Shown: one piece after another, positions 25,912 to 34,458 of the stretch
Layout of the letters: the number at the start of each line of letters is the position of its first letter
Position numbering within the stretch: position 1 is the first letter of the stretch
DNA from: Mycolicibacterium goodii
Lineage (GTDB): Bacteria; Actinomycetota; Actinomycetes; Mycobacteriales; Mycobacteriaceae
Length of the DNA stretch: 64,000 bases
Reading direction: 5' to 3'
NCBI RefSeq assembly: GCF_022370755.2
Contig: NZ_CP092364.2
Span: 4,836,001-4,900,000, forward strand
Position numbers and translations under genes: made by a program
The notes under the pieces: model-generated
Databases searched by the model: none
What the model was told of the DNA's origin: nothing
What the model saw: the letters and a program-made list of their open reading frames with translations, nothing else

Positions 25912-27235
25912 GGCGGGCTTGTCAGGGGTCGCAGCGGCCCCGGTGCGGTGGCGCGTCCCCAGTGCGCAGATCGGCCCGTTGATATTGGCGACCGGGGCGT
26001 TCTTCCTCCTTGGCATGCGCCAAACATTCACGGTGTCTTTGACATTCGGCTTGAGCCTCGGTCAGTTCCTGCTTTACGTCGTCGCGGCGCTCTGGGCTCT
26101 TGTGACGGCCAGGCACTACCGGGCCACCCCGGTGAACCACTGGCTGGTGATCGCGGTACTCGGGTACCTCACGGCATCGCTGTTGTCATACGGGGCCGCG
26201 GTGAGCCGAGGTACCGTACTGCGCGGGTTCATGTTCGGTGATCGTTACATCTTCGCCGACCTCGCCCTCACCGCGATGGTCATCGCGATCATCGCCATGC
26301 TCACCACCGCCGACCGGATCCTCCTGGTGCTGAAGGGCCTGATTCTCGGCGCGACGCTGTCGGCGTCGTTCGCCATCCTCCGCCTGATCGTCGGCATCGA
26401 CTTGTCCCCCATGTTCATCCTGCCCGGGCTCAAGGCAAGTGATTTCGTCCTCGTCACCAATCTGGCACGTGAAGGCGTGGAACGACCGCAGGGCAGCGCG
26501 GGCCATCCGCTCGAGCTCGCCGGAGTGCTGACGGTGGTGATCCCGCTGTGTCTCGGGGTGGCCATGAGCGCCCGTGCCCGCGGTGAGCGGATGTGGCCAT
26601 GGCTGCTGTGCACCGGTGTCCTGTTGTGCGGCGCATTGAGCACCGTATCCCGGTCCGCGATAGTGGGTCTGGGAGGCGCAGCGGTCGTCATGGCGTGGCG
26701 GTGGTCGATTCAGCGTCTGGCGGCTGTCGTCGTCGCCGCCTCCGCCGCGATCGGCATCGCACTCCTGCTCGAGGTGCACGTGGTCTCTGCGATGCTCCAG
26801 GCGTTCGCAAACGTGTCGACGGACTCGTCCATCGCGTCGCGTGAACTCGGCGCGGCGTACGTGACGAACCACTACCGCGACAACTTCTGGCTCGGGCAGG
26901 GCGCAGGCATGTACCCGGCATACGACCAACCGGTGCTGGACAATCAGTACCTCTCCCGGCTGATGGAGACAGGTGCGCTGGGTCTGGCGAGCTTTGTCTT
27001 ACTGCTCTCGGTCGCGCTGGTTCTCGCGCTCAGGGCGTCCGCATCGGGTGATCGGGTGATCGCCGAACTCGGCGGTGCGGTCAGCGGCTCACTGGCCGCG
27101 CTCGTCGTCATCAGCACCATTCTCGACGTCAGCGGATTCATCCAGATCTGGACCGTCACCTGGATCCTCGTCGCGTTGTCGACCGTGCTGTGGCGGCTCG
27201 ACCGGCAGGTCCGCGCGGCGGACCCCAACGCGTGA
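25898..27235 (+). CDS. O-antigen polymerase/ligase-like protein (Wzy/WaaL type)
   Basis: 445 aa from ATG 25898, inside the last codons of the wzz-like gene. About 11-12 membrane spans with one large periplasmic loop near residues 310-350 that carries the GxGAGMYP-type segment (FWLGQGAGMYPAYDQPVLDN) and a conserved Arg/His-containing SAGHPLELAGVL earlier. The layout fits the O-antigen ligase/polymerase superfamily. In this context it is the likely Wzy polymerase acting on flipped repeat units on the outer face of the plasma membrane; a ligase role cannot be excluded. Confidence 0.82.
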   Translation: MTTTEAGLSGVAAAPVRWRVPSAQIGPLILATGAFFLLGMRQTFTVSLTFGLSLGQFLLYVVAALWALVTARHYRATPVNHWLVIAVLGYLTASLLSYGAAVSRGTVLRGFMFGDRYIFADLALTAMVIAIIAMLTTADRILLVLKGLILGATLSASFAILRLIVGIDLSPMFILPGLKASDFVLVTNLAREGVERPQGSAGHPLELAGVLTVVIPLCLGVAMSARARGERMWPWLLCTGVLLCGALSTVSRSAIVGLGGAAVVMAWRWSIQRLAAVVVAASAAIGIALLLEVHVVSAMLQAFANVSTDSSIASRELGAAYVTNHYRDNFWLGQGAGMYPAYDQPVLDNQYLSRLMETGALGLASFVLLLSVALVLALRASASGDRVIAELGGAVSGSLAALVVISTILDVSGFIQIWTVTWILVALSTVLWRLDRQVRAADPNA

Positions 27236-27247
27236 GACGGTATTCAG

Positions 27248-28900
27248 ATGTCGGGTCGGACACGACGAACATGGCTGCGCAACGGGCGACGGCACGCGGT
27301 GCTGCTGGTCTGTGCCCTCGTGCTGTCGTCCTGCGGACCGTTCGCCGACGCGTCCTGGACGAAGGCCCAACTGATCACCTTCTCGGAACCGGACCTCGTC
27401 AACCCGCTACGTGGGCAGTACGAGAACCTCGCGACCGAACTTTTCCCGCAATCGAATCCGGCGCAACCGGAACCCGCCTGGCCCGGTACCACCGACCTGG
27501 GCGTGCGCCTCGAATGGCGCACACTGCAACCCCGTGATCCGCGAACATTGCCGCGCAACGCTCCCGACGACGTCCGTTTCGATTTCGGTGTGCTGGACCG
27601 GGCCCTGGAATCGGCACACCGCAACGGGCAGCGGCTCGGGCTGCGGATCACCTCGTTCAACTCGTGTTGTGAGATGAAATATCCAGACGACGTGGACGTG
27701 TCGGTCCCGGACTGGCTGCGCACCATCGGCGGTGCGACACAGACATTCCGGCACTCGGGCGTCAGTTACGTGATCCCCGACTGGAACAACAAGGCCTACC
27801 TGTCGTACTTCGGGGATCTGTTGGCGGCGTTGGGCCGGCGCTACGACCGCGACGAGCGGCTGGCGTGGGTCGAGATGTCCGGCTACGGCGACTTCAGCGA
27901 GAACCATGTGGCTTTCATGCGCGATACGCTCGGAATCCCCGGTCCCGCACCGGCGGACAGCGAGAAGACTCTCGGCTACTACAGCCAGTACCGCGACCAG
28001 TACATCACCAAAGACTCGGTCACCCGTCTGGTCGACGCCAACCTGCGCGCATTCGGGAACACCATGCTGGTCACCGCGGCGGGCAATCCCGAGATCACGC
28101 GTCAGCTGTTCCGGGACAGCCCGCTATTGCGGGGCCGCAGGAAACCCGTCGGCATCCGCGCCGACGGCCTCGGCGCTTTCAGCCCCATCCCCACCTGGGC
28201 CGAGCACCAGGACTCGTGGTACGTGCAGAACCGGGACCCCATTGTCAACGTCGTCGCCAACCGGTACCGGACCGCGCCGATCATCACCGAGTGGATTCCC
28301 AACCCGCCCGATCCCGTGGACCCGATGACCTATTACCGCCGGGGACTGCGTGATGTGGTGAATCATCATGTGTCGATGACGTCCAGCACAGGGTTTCCCG
28401 GGCAGCTCGGCGAAGATCCGATGCCGAGCGACCAGTACGAGGTCTGGTCGAAAGCCAACAAGTTCAGCGGTTATCGTTACGCCGCCACCGGCGCGCAGCC
28501 GTCGTTCGATGTGTCGACACCCGAGCACGCCACGGTGACGGTCGTGTGGCACAACCTCGGTTCGGCACCGGCCTATGAACGGTGGCAACCGGTTTACGAC
28601 ATCGTCGCCTGGGACGGCCGCACGGTGCGGACCCTGGTCTCCGGCATCGATCTGCGCAGCCTCGTCGCCGATCAGCGGTTCGAGAAGGACTCGGACGTGC
28701 CGAGGGCGGCCACCACCGACGACGTGCTCACCATCGAGCCGGGACTGCCCGTAGGCACATACCAGATCCGGACCCGCGTCCTGTGGCGCGAACACAAACC
28801 CAACGCCACTGCGACCGTCGACTTTCCGCCCATGCAGCTCGCCCAGAGCGGGCGCGATGCGGCGGACTCATACCCGATCACGACGTTCACCGTGCGGTGA
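27248..28900 (+). CDS. DUF4832 glycoside-hydrolase-like lipoprotein
   Basis: 550 aa. A signal peptide with lipobox LVLSSC (Cys28-30 region) predicts export and lipid anchoring. The mature part has a TIM-barrel GH-like core (VRLEWRTLQPRDPR; GLRITSFNSCCEMKYP; YFGDLLAALGRRYDRDERLAWVEMSGYGDF; APIITEWIPNPPDP) and a C-terminal beta domain (TVVWHNLGSAPAYERW ... LPVGTYQIRTRVLW), the DUF4832 architecture. It lies 12 bp after wzy in one operon, so a role in processing, trimming or anchoring the polymer outside the membrane is inferred. Its 3' end overlaps the convergent GNAT gene by 33 bp. Confidence 0.75.
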   Translation: MSGRTRRTWLRNGRRHAVLLVCALVLSSCGPFADASWTKAQLITFSEPDLVNPLRGQYENLATELFPQSNPAQPEPAWPGTTDLGVRLEWRTLQPRDPRTLPRNAPDDVRFDFGVLDRALESAHRNGQRLGLRITSFNSCCEMKYPDDVDVSVPDWLRTIGGATQTFRHSGVSYVIPDWNNKAYLSYFGDLLAALGRRYDRDERLAWVEMSGYGDFSENHVAFMRDTLGIPGPAPADSEKTLGYYSQYRDQYITKDSVTRLVDANLRAFGNTMLVTAAGNPEITRQLFRDSPLLRGRRKPVGIRADGLGAFSPIPTWAEHQDSWYVQNRDPIVNVVANRYRTAPIITEWIPNPPDPVDPMTYYRRGLRDVVNHHVSMTSSTGFPGQLGEDPMPSDQYEVWSKANKFSGYRYAATGAQPSFDVSTPEHATVTVVWHNLGSAPAYERWQPVYDIVAWDGRTVRTLVSGIDLRSLVADQRFEKDSDVPRAATTDDVLTIEPGLPVGTYQIRTRVLWREHKPNATATVDFPPMQLAQSGRDAADSYPITTFTVR

Positions 28901-29521
28901 TCCCGAATCGCGATACAGCGCGCACACATTGGCCCAGTCCGCACGGGTGAGGCTCCACAGCTCGTGGTCGCACCGTCCGCTCCCCACGGTCATGTAACTG
29001 CGCAACACGCCCTCCCGCACGAAACCGAGCCGTTGCGCCATGCGGATCGTCACGGCGTTTCCCGCCGCGATCGGCGCGGCGACGCGTTCGACGCCGCGGT
29101 CCTCGAACAGGTGCCAGACCATCAGCCGGATCGCGGTGGTGCCGACCCCGCGCGTCGCAAGCCTGCCGTCGACCCACAAGCCCAATTCACCACGGCCGTG
29201 ATAACCGTCGATCCACGCGTCGCACTGTCCCGCCAACCGGCCCTCGACTTCGATCACGGTGTGCACCGCGGCCCCGCATCGCATGCGGCGATGCGCCGAG
29301 GCCCATTCCCGGATCCAGGCTCGGCAGCTGTGACGTTCGGCCCAACTCAGTTCCGAATGGTCCCAGAACGGTTCGATCAGATGCTGGTTGGCCAAGCGCA
29401 CCGATCGCCAGGCGCTCGCATCGGACAGTCTGGGTCCACGCAACGTCACCGGCACACCGGCGCTTGTCACGCCGGTCATCGGCGGTGCCGTATCGGTGGA
29501 TCTGCTGACGACGCGAATCAT
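28868..29521 (-). CDS. GNAT-family acetyltransferase (RimJ/RimL type)
   Basis: 217 aa. GNAT signatures: VTLRGPRLSDASAWRSVR at the N-terminus, the GELGLWVDGRLATRGVGTTA acetyl-CoA loop (RGVGT in the Q/RxxGxG/A position), and AAGNAVTIRMAQRLGFVREG typical of RimJ/RimL-like enzymes. Its ATG overlaps the upstream methyltransferase stop (ATGA). As the last gene of the sugar-modification run it may N- or O-acetylate the nucleotide sugar made upstream; a peptide substrate cannot be excluded. Convergent 33-bp overlap with the DUF4832 lipoprotein. Confidence 0.83.
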   Translation of the reverse strand: MIRVVSRSTDTAPPMTGVTSAGVPVTLRGPRLSDASAWRSVRLANQHLIEPFWDHSELSWAERHSCRAWIREWASAHRRMRCGAAVHTVIEVEGRLAGQCDAWIDGYHGRGELGLWVDGRLATRGVGTTAIRLMVWHLFEDRGVERVAAPIAAGNAVTIRMAQRLGFVREGVLRSYMTVGSGRCDHELWSLTRADWANVCALYRDSGSPHGERRDRV

Positions 29522-30603
29522 CCGTACCCCCTGGCATCGAGACGGTCGATGTCGACAAACCGGCCTGCCAGCACGGGAAACCGCGTGGCGACCTCGTCGA
29601 GCAGGTCCGGAAGGGTGAGCAGCACCAAATCCGGATCCATGGCGATGAGCTCAGCGGGTGAGACCACCGGGATGTCGGTACCTGGCATGCGTCGTCCGTG
29701 CTTGGCCGGCGACGCGTCGGCCACCGCGCTCACCAGCTCACGGTTCACCCCGGCCAACGAGAACAGCGCCACCGCGCGCGAAGCGGCTCCATAGGCCGCC
29801 ACGCTCGTCCCGTCCCGGTGCCGGTCCGCCAGCCATGCCGCCAGCTTCGAGGTGTGCCCGTCGGCGGCGCGTTGCAGCGCACCGGCTTTGAGCCGGTCAA
29901 CAACCGTGTCGTCATCGCTCACGCCCATGGCAACAGGGGTGGGCGTCGCGGTGGCGTGGACCGCGGCCACCAGTTCGGTCCCGCCGTACAGTTCGAAATG
30001 CCAACTGGTCTCGATCGTCATGCCTGCAGACACGAGCAATCGACGCAGCGCCGGGCGCGAATAGTACGCGAAATGGCCGTGCCGCAACGCGTTCCACTGT
30101 CCCTGTGTGACAATGGTTTCCAACGCGTGGTACTGCAGCAGCAGCACCCCGCCGGGCGCGGTGACGGCGGCGCGTCGCCGGAAAGCCGATGCCTGATCGC
30201 GTTCGTGCATGATGCCGAACGAGTCGAGCACCACATCGGCGGGACCGTCGGAGACCACGCTGAAGCCACGTCCGGCCAGCAGGCCGGTCCAGCTGCCGCC
30301 GTGCGGGCTACCGAACTCGCGCACCGTCCGTCCGCGCAGCCAGCCGGCGGCGGCGACACGTTCGACCGCGGCAGCGGCCTGGTCTTTGAGTGCCTGCGGT
30401 TCGACGCCCCTGGGTTCCTCCGCGACGGTGGCGTCCTCGGCCAACTGCGCCAGCCCGCACGCGTCGCACACCTCCATGGCCAACGGGTAGGTGACGTCGT
30501 CTCCCCCGCCGGTCGCAGGCGGGAAATGGTCGGCAGGTGGTGCCGCACCGAGGTCGAGAACACGGGTCAACCGCTCATCGCCACATCCACGACAGGCGGT
30601 CAT
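29518..30603 (-). CDS. Divergent zinc-domain SAM methyltransferase (sugar C-methyltransferase family)
   Basis: 361 aa from ATG 30603 (30636 is possible). Three-domain layout of the NDP-sugar C-methyltransferases: an N-terminal zinc ribbon (CRGCG ... VCDACGLAQL), a central Rossmann domain, and a C-terminal second Rossmann-like domain (SVAAYGAASRAVALFSLAG). The SAM loop is altered (VREFGSPHGGSW where the paralogue has VVEVASNDGYL) and the YHEHFxYY active-site motif reads LRHGHFAYYS. Either the specificity differs or methyl transfer is impaired. A 138-bp gap separates it from the epimerase gene; it is coupled to the GNAT gene. Confidence 0.82.
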   Translation of the reverse strand: MTACRGCGDERLTRVLDLGAAPPADHFPPATGGGDDVTYPLAMEVCDACGLAQLAEDATVAEEPRGVEPQALKDQAAAAVERVAAAGWLRGRTVREFGSPHGGSWTGLLAGRGFSVVSDGPADVVLDSFGIMHERDQASAFRRRAAVTAPGGVLLLQYHALETIVTQGQWNALRHGHFAYYSRPALRRLLVSAGMTIETSWHFELYGGTELVAAVHATATPTPVAMGVSDDDTVVDRLKAGALQRAADGHTSKLAAWLADRHRDGTSVAAYGAASRAVALFSLAGVNRELVSAVADASPAKHGRRMPGTDIPVVSPAELIAMDPDLVLLTLPDLLDEVATRFPVLAGRFVDIDRLDARGYG

Positions 30604-30741
30604 GGCAGCCTGCTCCGGTACATGCCGAGAAGACACGGCACCGCGGCGCGGCCCCCGACGCCCGCCACCCGGGCACCGGGGGCACCCTGCGGGTCGTCGT
30701 CTCGCCTCGAGATGCCGTCGCGGGCAGCCGGGCCCACGTGG

Positions 30742-31770
30742 TCACGCAATGGCCGTGACTCTCTTGAGCCGAGCATCGACGGCGCCGTCGTCGAGCAGGT
30801 GTCGCAGCCGGGCCAGCCGCGTGTACCGCTGCTCGAAGTCGTCGCGTGTGAGCCCGTACCGGGTGTATGCCTCGTAGAGTTCGGCGGCCCCGTCGGTGAC
30901 GGTACGCGTGCAGTGCAGTCCGATCTCGGCGCGGGCCCTGCTGAAATCGACCCGGTAGGAGCGAGGGTCGGCGCCGGTCTCGCCGGTGATCTCCAGAACC
31001 GATCCCGGCACGGCCTTCACCACCTCGGCGGCGATCTGCGCGACCGTGACGTTGTTGATCTCCGACCCGATGTTGTAGGCCCGGCAGGACACCACGTCGG
31101 CGGGCGCCGTCAGGCACGCCAGGAACGCCTGGGCGATGTCGGCCGCATGTACCAGTGGGCGCCACGGAGTTCCGTCGGACAGGACGCGGACCACCCCGGT
31201 GAGTACCGCATGACCCACCAGATTGTTCAGGACGATGTCGGCCCTCGGTCGAGCCGAGAACCCGAAGGCGGTCGCGTTGCGCAGGAAGACGGGAACGAAG
31301 CCGCCGTCGGCCATCGCCGCGACGTCGTCCTCCACCCGCACCTTGCTGATCGCGTACGGGGTCAACGGGTTCAGCGGCGCGTTCTCGTCGACCAGACCGT
31401 CGCCGGCGGCGCCGTACACCGAGCACGTGGACGCGTACAGGAACCGCGAGACCCCGGCCTCCTTGGCGGTGCGGGCCAGTCGCACCGAGGCGCGGTGGTT
31501 GATGTCGAAGGTGATCTCGGGGTCCAGCGCCCCGAGCGGGTCGTTCGACAGCGCGGCCAGGTGCACGACTGCGTCGAAACCGGTCAACTGCTCGACCGTC
31601 ACGTCCCGCAGGTCGGCCGGTATCTGCGGGATCGGCTCGGGCACCGGCCCGAGGGTGCAATCGGCGAAGTAGCCCGTGTCCAAACCGACGATGTCGTGTC
31701 CGGCGGCCTGCAGCACCGGGACCATCACCGTTCCGAGATAACCGGTGTTCCCGGTGACCAGGATCCTCAT
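30742..31770 (-). CDS. NAD-dependent epimerase/dehydratase (extended SDR)
   Basis: 342 aa. The start ATG 31770 overlaps the PIG-L stop as ATGA. NAD-binding MRILVTGNTGYLG, VVHLAALSNDP, active-site STCSVYG and YAISK (Tyr/Lys pair), then RNATAFGFSARPRADIVLNN and a C-terminal sugar-binding region. It is a fully equipped extended SDR acting on a nucleotide sugar: epimerase, 4,6-dehydratase or 4-reductase. The neighbouring cytidylyltransferase suggests a CDP- or related hexose substrate, but the exact reaction cannot be read from sequence. Confidence 0.88.
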   Translation of the reverse strand: MRILVTGNTGYLGTVMVPVLQAAGHDIVGLDTGYFADCTLGPVPEPIPQIPADLRDVTVEQLTGFDAVVHLAALSNDPLGALDPEITFDINHRASVRLARTAKEAGVSRFLYASTCSVYGAAGDGLVDENAPLNPLTPYAISKVRVEDDVAAMADGGFVPVFLRNATAFGFSARPRADIVLNNLVGHAVLTGVVRVLSDGTPWRPLVHAADIAQAFLACLTAPADVVSCRAYNIGSEINNVTVAQIAAEVVKAVPGSVLEITGETGADPRSYRVDFSRARAEIGLHCTRTVTDGAAELYEAYTRYGLTRDDFEQRYTRLARLRHLLDDGAVDARLKRVTAIA

Positions 31771-32438
31771 ATCCCCACCCTTTCGCGGGCCGTTTCGCCG
31801 AACCCGATGATCGCCTTCTCCACCACGAACGCCTCGGCATAGCGGCTGCGGCACTGTACGCCGCGTAGCCGGGACAACCCGCGGAACGCCTCGTCGTCGA
31901 ACCAGTCGTGGCCCACCTGCGACGGATAATGCTTGTGCAGCAGAACCGATTTCTCGTCGACCACGCCGGCTTCCAGCGGATGCAGCAGCGTCGGCTGCGG
32001 AGTGTCGGCCTCCCACTTGAGGATCTCGTAGCCGAGGATCAGGTGGTCGCGGAACTCGGTGGGCGTCAGTTCGGCAAGAGTGCGGTGGTCCTGGTGCGCG
32101 TCGGCGCGCTGCGTGCTGAACACGATGTCCGGCTCACAGGTCCGACGAAAGGCGTTGACTGCGTGCTTGGCCCGGTCCCAGTGTGCGGGGACGCGCCCGT
32201 CCGGAATGTCCAACACGGTGAGTTGGACGGTGGCGTCGGGGCAGAAATCCCGCAATGCGTTCCGCTCCTCCTCGGCCCGGCCGCTGTCCCCGCCGCAGAG
32301 CACCAGCGCGTGCACCCGCAGCCCTCGGCGTGCCCGGCACAGGGTCAGCAGGGTCCCACCGACACCGATGGCGATGTCGTCGCAATGGGCTGCCAAGCAG
32401 GCGATCTCGTTCAGGTCGCCGGTCATGAGCCGGATCAC
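31767..32438 (-). CDS. PIG-L-family deacetylase
   Basis: 223 aa from a GTG at 32438 that overlaps the preceding stop as GTGA; ATG 32426 is the alternative. Motif 1 AAHCDDIAIGVGG (variant of AHPDDE, Zn ligands His and Asp) and motif 2 DAHQDHRTL (catalytic/Zn His). The fold removes N-acetyl groups from GlcNAc-containing substrates, as in MshB or PIG-L. In this run it could deacetylate a sugar intermediate so that another group (possibly by the GNAT) can be added. Substrate inferred from context only. Confidence 0.86.
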   Translation of the reverse strand: MIRLMTGDLNEIACLAAHCDDIAIGVGGTLLTLCRARRGLRVHALVLCGGDSGRAEEERNALRDFCPDATVQLTVLDIPDGRVPAHWDRAKHAVNAFRRTCEPDIVFSTQRADAHQDHRTLAELTPTEFRDHLILGYEILKWEADTPQPTLLHPLEAGVVDEKSVLLHKHYPSQVGHDWFDDEAFRGLSRLRGVQCRSRYAEAFVVEKAIIGFGETARERVGI

Positions 32439-33217
32439 GAGGCGCGCCGCTCCCACACCATCCAAGGCGCATCCCCGCGCTGGTACGCCGCGTCCAGATC
32501 GGCGCGCTCCTTGAAGGTGTCAGCCGGCTTCCAGAAGCCCAGGTGTTTGTAGCCGTACAAGCGGCCGTTGGCGGCGAGCTTGCCACAGACGTCTTCGACC
32601 AGATCACAGTTCTCGGTCAGCAGGTCCAACACCTCACGCGACAGCACGAAGAAGCCGCCGTTCTCCCAGATCGGAAGCTCCGCCACGGGTGTGATGCCGC
32701 TGATCGCACCGGAATCGGACAGGTCGACGCAATGGAACGACGACTGCGGCGGGACCACCAGCATGGAGGCTGCCGCCCCGGATGCCTTGACCTCGTCGAT
32801 GATCCGGTCGAGTGGCGCGTCGGTGAGCACGTCGGCGTAGTTGGCCAGGAAGTAGTCGTCGTCGGCGACGTAACTGCTGACCCGCCGCAGGCGCTCCCCG
32901 ATCGGTGACTCCGGGCCGGTGTCGACGAAGGTGATCGACCAGTCGCTGATGTCGGTCTGCAGCAGTTCCACACGGCCGTCGCGGATGACGAAGTCGTTGG
33001 ACGTGGTCTCCTCGTAGGCCAGGAAGTAGTTCTTGATGTGGGTGGCGCCGTATCCGAGACAGAGGATGAACTCCTTGTGTCCGAAATGGGCGTAGTAGCG
33101 CATGACGTGCCAGATCAGTGGACGGGTACCGATCATCTGCATGGGCTTGGGGATCGTGTCGTCTGCGCTGTTGCGCATCCGCATACCGAAGCCTCCACAG
33201 AAGAGCACGACCTTCAT
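32435..33217 (-). CDS. Glucose-1-phosphate cytidylyltransferase-like nucleotidyltransferase
   Basis: 260 aa from ATG 33217. N-terminal MKVVLFCGGFGMRMRN (the G-x-G-x-R nucleotide loop of sugar nucleotidyltransferases), IPKPMQMIGTRPLIWHVMRY, ILCLGYGATHIKNYF, DDDYFLANYADVLTD, and GGFFVLSREVLDLL; closely patterned on RfbF/DdhA enzymes that make CDP-glucose. It would supply the activated hexose for the downstream deacetylase, epimerase and methyltransferases. It is 5 bp after the C-methyltransferase and coupled to the PIG-L gene. Confidence 0.9.
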   Translation of the reverse strand: MKVVLFCGGFGMRMRNSADDTIPKPMQMIGTRPLIWHVMRYYAHFGHKEFILCLGYGATHIKNYFLAYEETTSNDFVIRDGRVELLQTDISDWSITFVDTGPESPIGERLRRVSSYVADDDYFLANYADVLTDAPLDRIIDEVKASGAAASMLVVPPQSSFHCVDLSDSGAISGITPVAELPIWENGGFFVLSREVLDLLTENCDLVEDVCGKLAANGRLYGYKHLGFWKPADTFKERADLDAAYQRGDAPWMVWERRAS

Positions 33218-33222
33218 GGTTT

Positions 33223-34458
33223 CTACCTTCCGCCGGGTGCAACCACATGCAGCGTGGGCATCGGATACACCAACTGAGCGCCCCACTGGGCGGTGTAGGA
33301 GAGTTGCGCGGTGATCTCGGGCTTCAGGTTCCAGGGCAAGACCACGATCACATCCGGCCGGTCGTCGGCGAGGCGCTCCACCGGATGGATCGGGATCCGG
33401 GATCCCGGAGTGAATCTCCCGTGTTTGTAGGGATTTCGGTCCACGGTGTACGGGAGTAGATCCGACCGCACACCGCAGTAGTTGAGCAACGTGTTGGCCT
33501 TGCCGGGAGCGCCGTAGCCCGCCACCCGGGTACCGGCCTTTCGGTAGTCCAGGAGCAGCGTGAGCAGATCGTGGCGGAGTTGTTCGACACGGCCCTGCAA
33601 CCGCCGGTACCCGTCGATTCCGTGCAGACCGGCAGCGGCCTCGGCAGCCAGCAGTGCCGCCATCCTGCTCGACGGTGGCCCGGCGGCGGCATCGGGCCGG
33701 GCCCACAGACGAATCGATCCGCCGTGGGTGGGAATCTCCTCGACATCGACGACCGTGAGGCCGCCGCTGGCCAGCGCCGCGGTGGCCGACGCGACGGTGT
33801 AGTACTGGAAGTGCTCGTGATACACCGTGTCGTACTGCGCGAGTTCGACGAGGTTGCGCGCGTAGTGCACCTCGACCGAGAGCCATCCGTCATCGGCGAG
33901 CAGCGCGCGCAGGGATCGGGTGAACCCCAGAACGTCCGGGATGTGTGCGTAGACATTGTTGGCGACGACGAGGTCGGCAGGGCCGTGCTCGGCACGCACC
34001 GCGGCCGCGGTCTGCTCGTCGAGGAAGGCGGTCAGCGTCGGCACGCCCCGCTCGCGTGCGGCCGCGCCCACGTTGACCGACGGCTCGATGCCAAGGCACC
34101 GCAGCCCGTCCGCCACCACGTGCTGGAGTAGATAGCCGTCGTTGCTCGCGACCTCGACAACGAACGCATCGGACCCGAGGCCGAGCCGCGTGCGCGCGGT
34201 GTCGACGAACTGCCGGGCATGCCGCACCCACGAATCGGAGTAGGACGAGAAATAGGCGTACTCGGTGAAGGTGTCTTCCGGCGTGATCAGCGCCGGGATC
34301 TGGAGCAGCAGGCAGTTGTCGCAGATTCGCAGGTGGAGTGGGTACGTCACCTCTGGCTGCGCGAGGTCGGCGTCGGAGAGGAACTTCTCGCATGGTGGAG
34401 TCGCCCCGAGGTCGAGGACGCTCGACAGGCAATCCGACTTGCACAACCGACACTGCAC
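33223..34458 (-). CDS. NDP-sugar C-methyltransferase with N-terminal zinc domain
   Basis: 411 aa. Zinc-ribbon N-terminus (CRLCKSDC...ICDNCLLLQIP), SAM-binding domain FVVEVASNDGYLLQHV, the active-site motif YHEHFQYYTV, HGGSIRLW, and a C-terminal domain RVAGYGAPGKANTLLNYCG. This is the canonical layout of the TylC3/NovU-type enzymes that methylate C3 or C5 of a 4-keto-6-deoxy nucleotide sugar. It heads the minus-strand sugar-modification run, so a branched, C-methylated sugar is predicted in the polymer. Confidence 0.9.
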   Translation of the reverse strand: MQCRLCKSDCLSSVLDLGATPPCEKFLSDADLAQPEVTYPLHLRICDNCLLLQIPALITPEDTFTEYAYFSSYSDSWVRHARQFVDTARTRLGLGSDAFVVEVASNDGYLLQHVVADGLRCLGIEPSVNVGAAARERGVPTLTAFLDEQTAAAVRAEHGPADLVVANNVYAHIPDVLGFTRSLRALLADDGWLSVEVHYARNLVELAQYDTVYHEHFQYYTVASATAALASGGLTVVDVEEIPTHGGSIRLWARPDAAAGPPSSRMAALLAAEAAAGLHGIDGYRRLQGRVEQLRHDLLTLLLDYRKAGTRVAGYGAPGKANTLLNYCGVRSDLLPYTVDRNPYKHGRFTPGSRIPIHPVERLADDRPDVIVVLPWNLKPEITAQLSYTAQWGAQLVYPMPTLHVVAPGGR

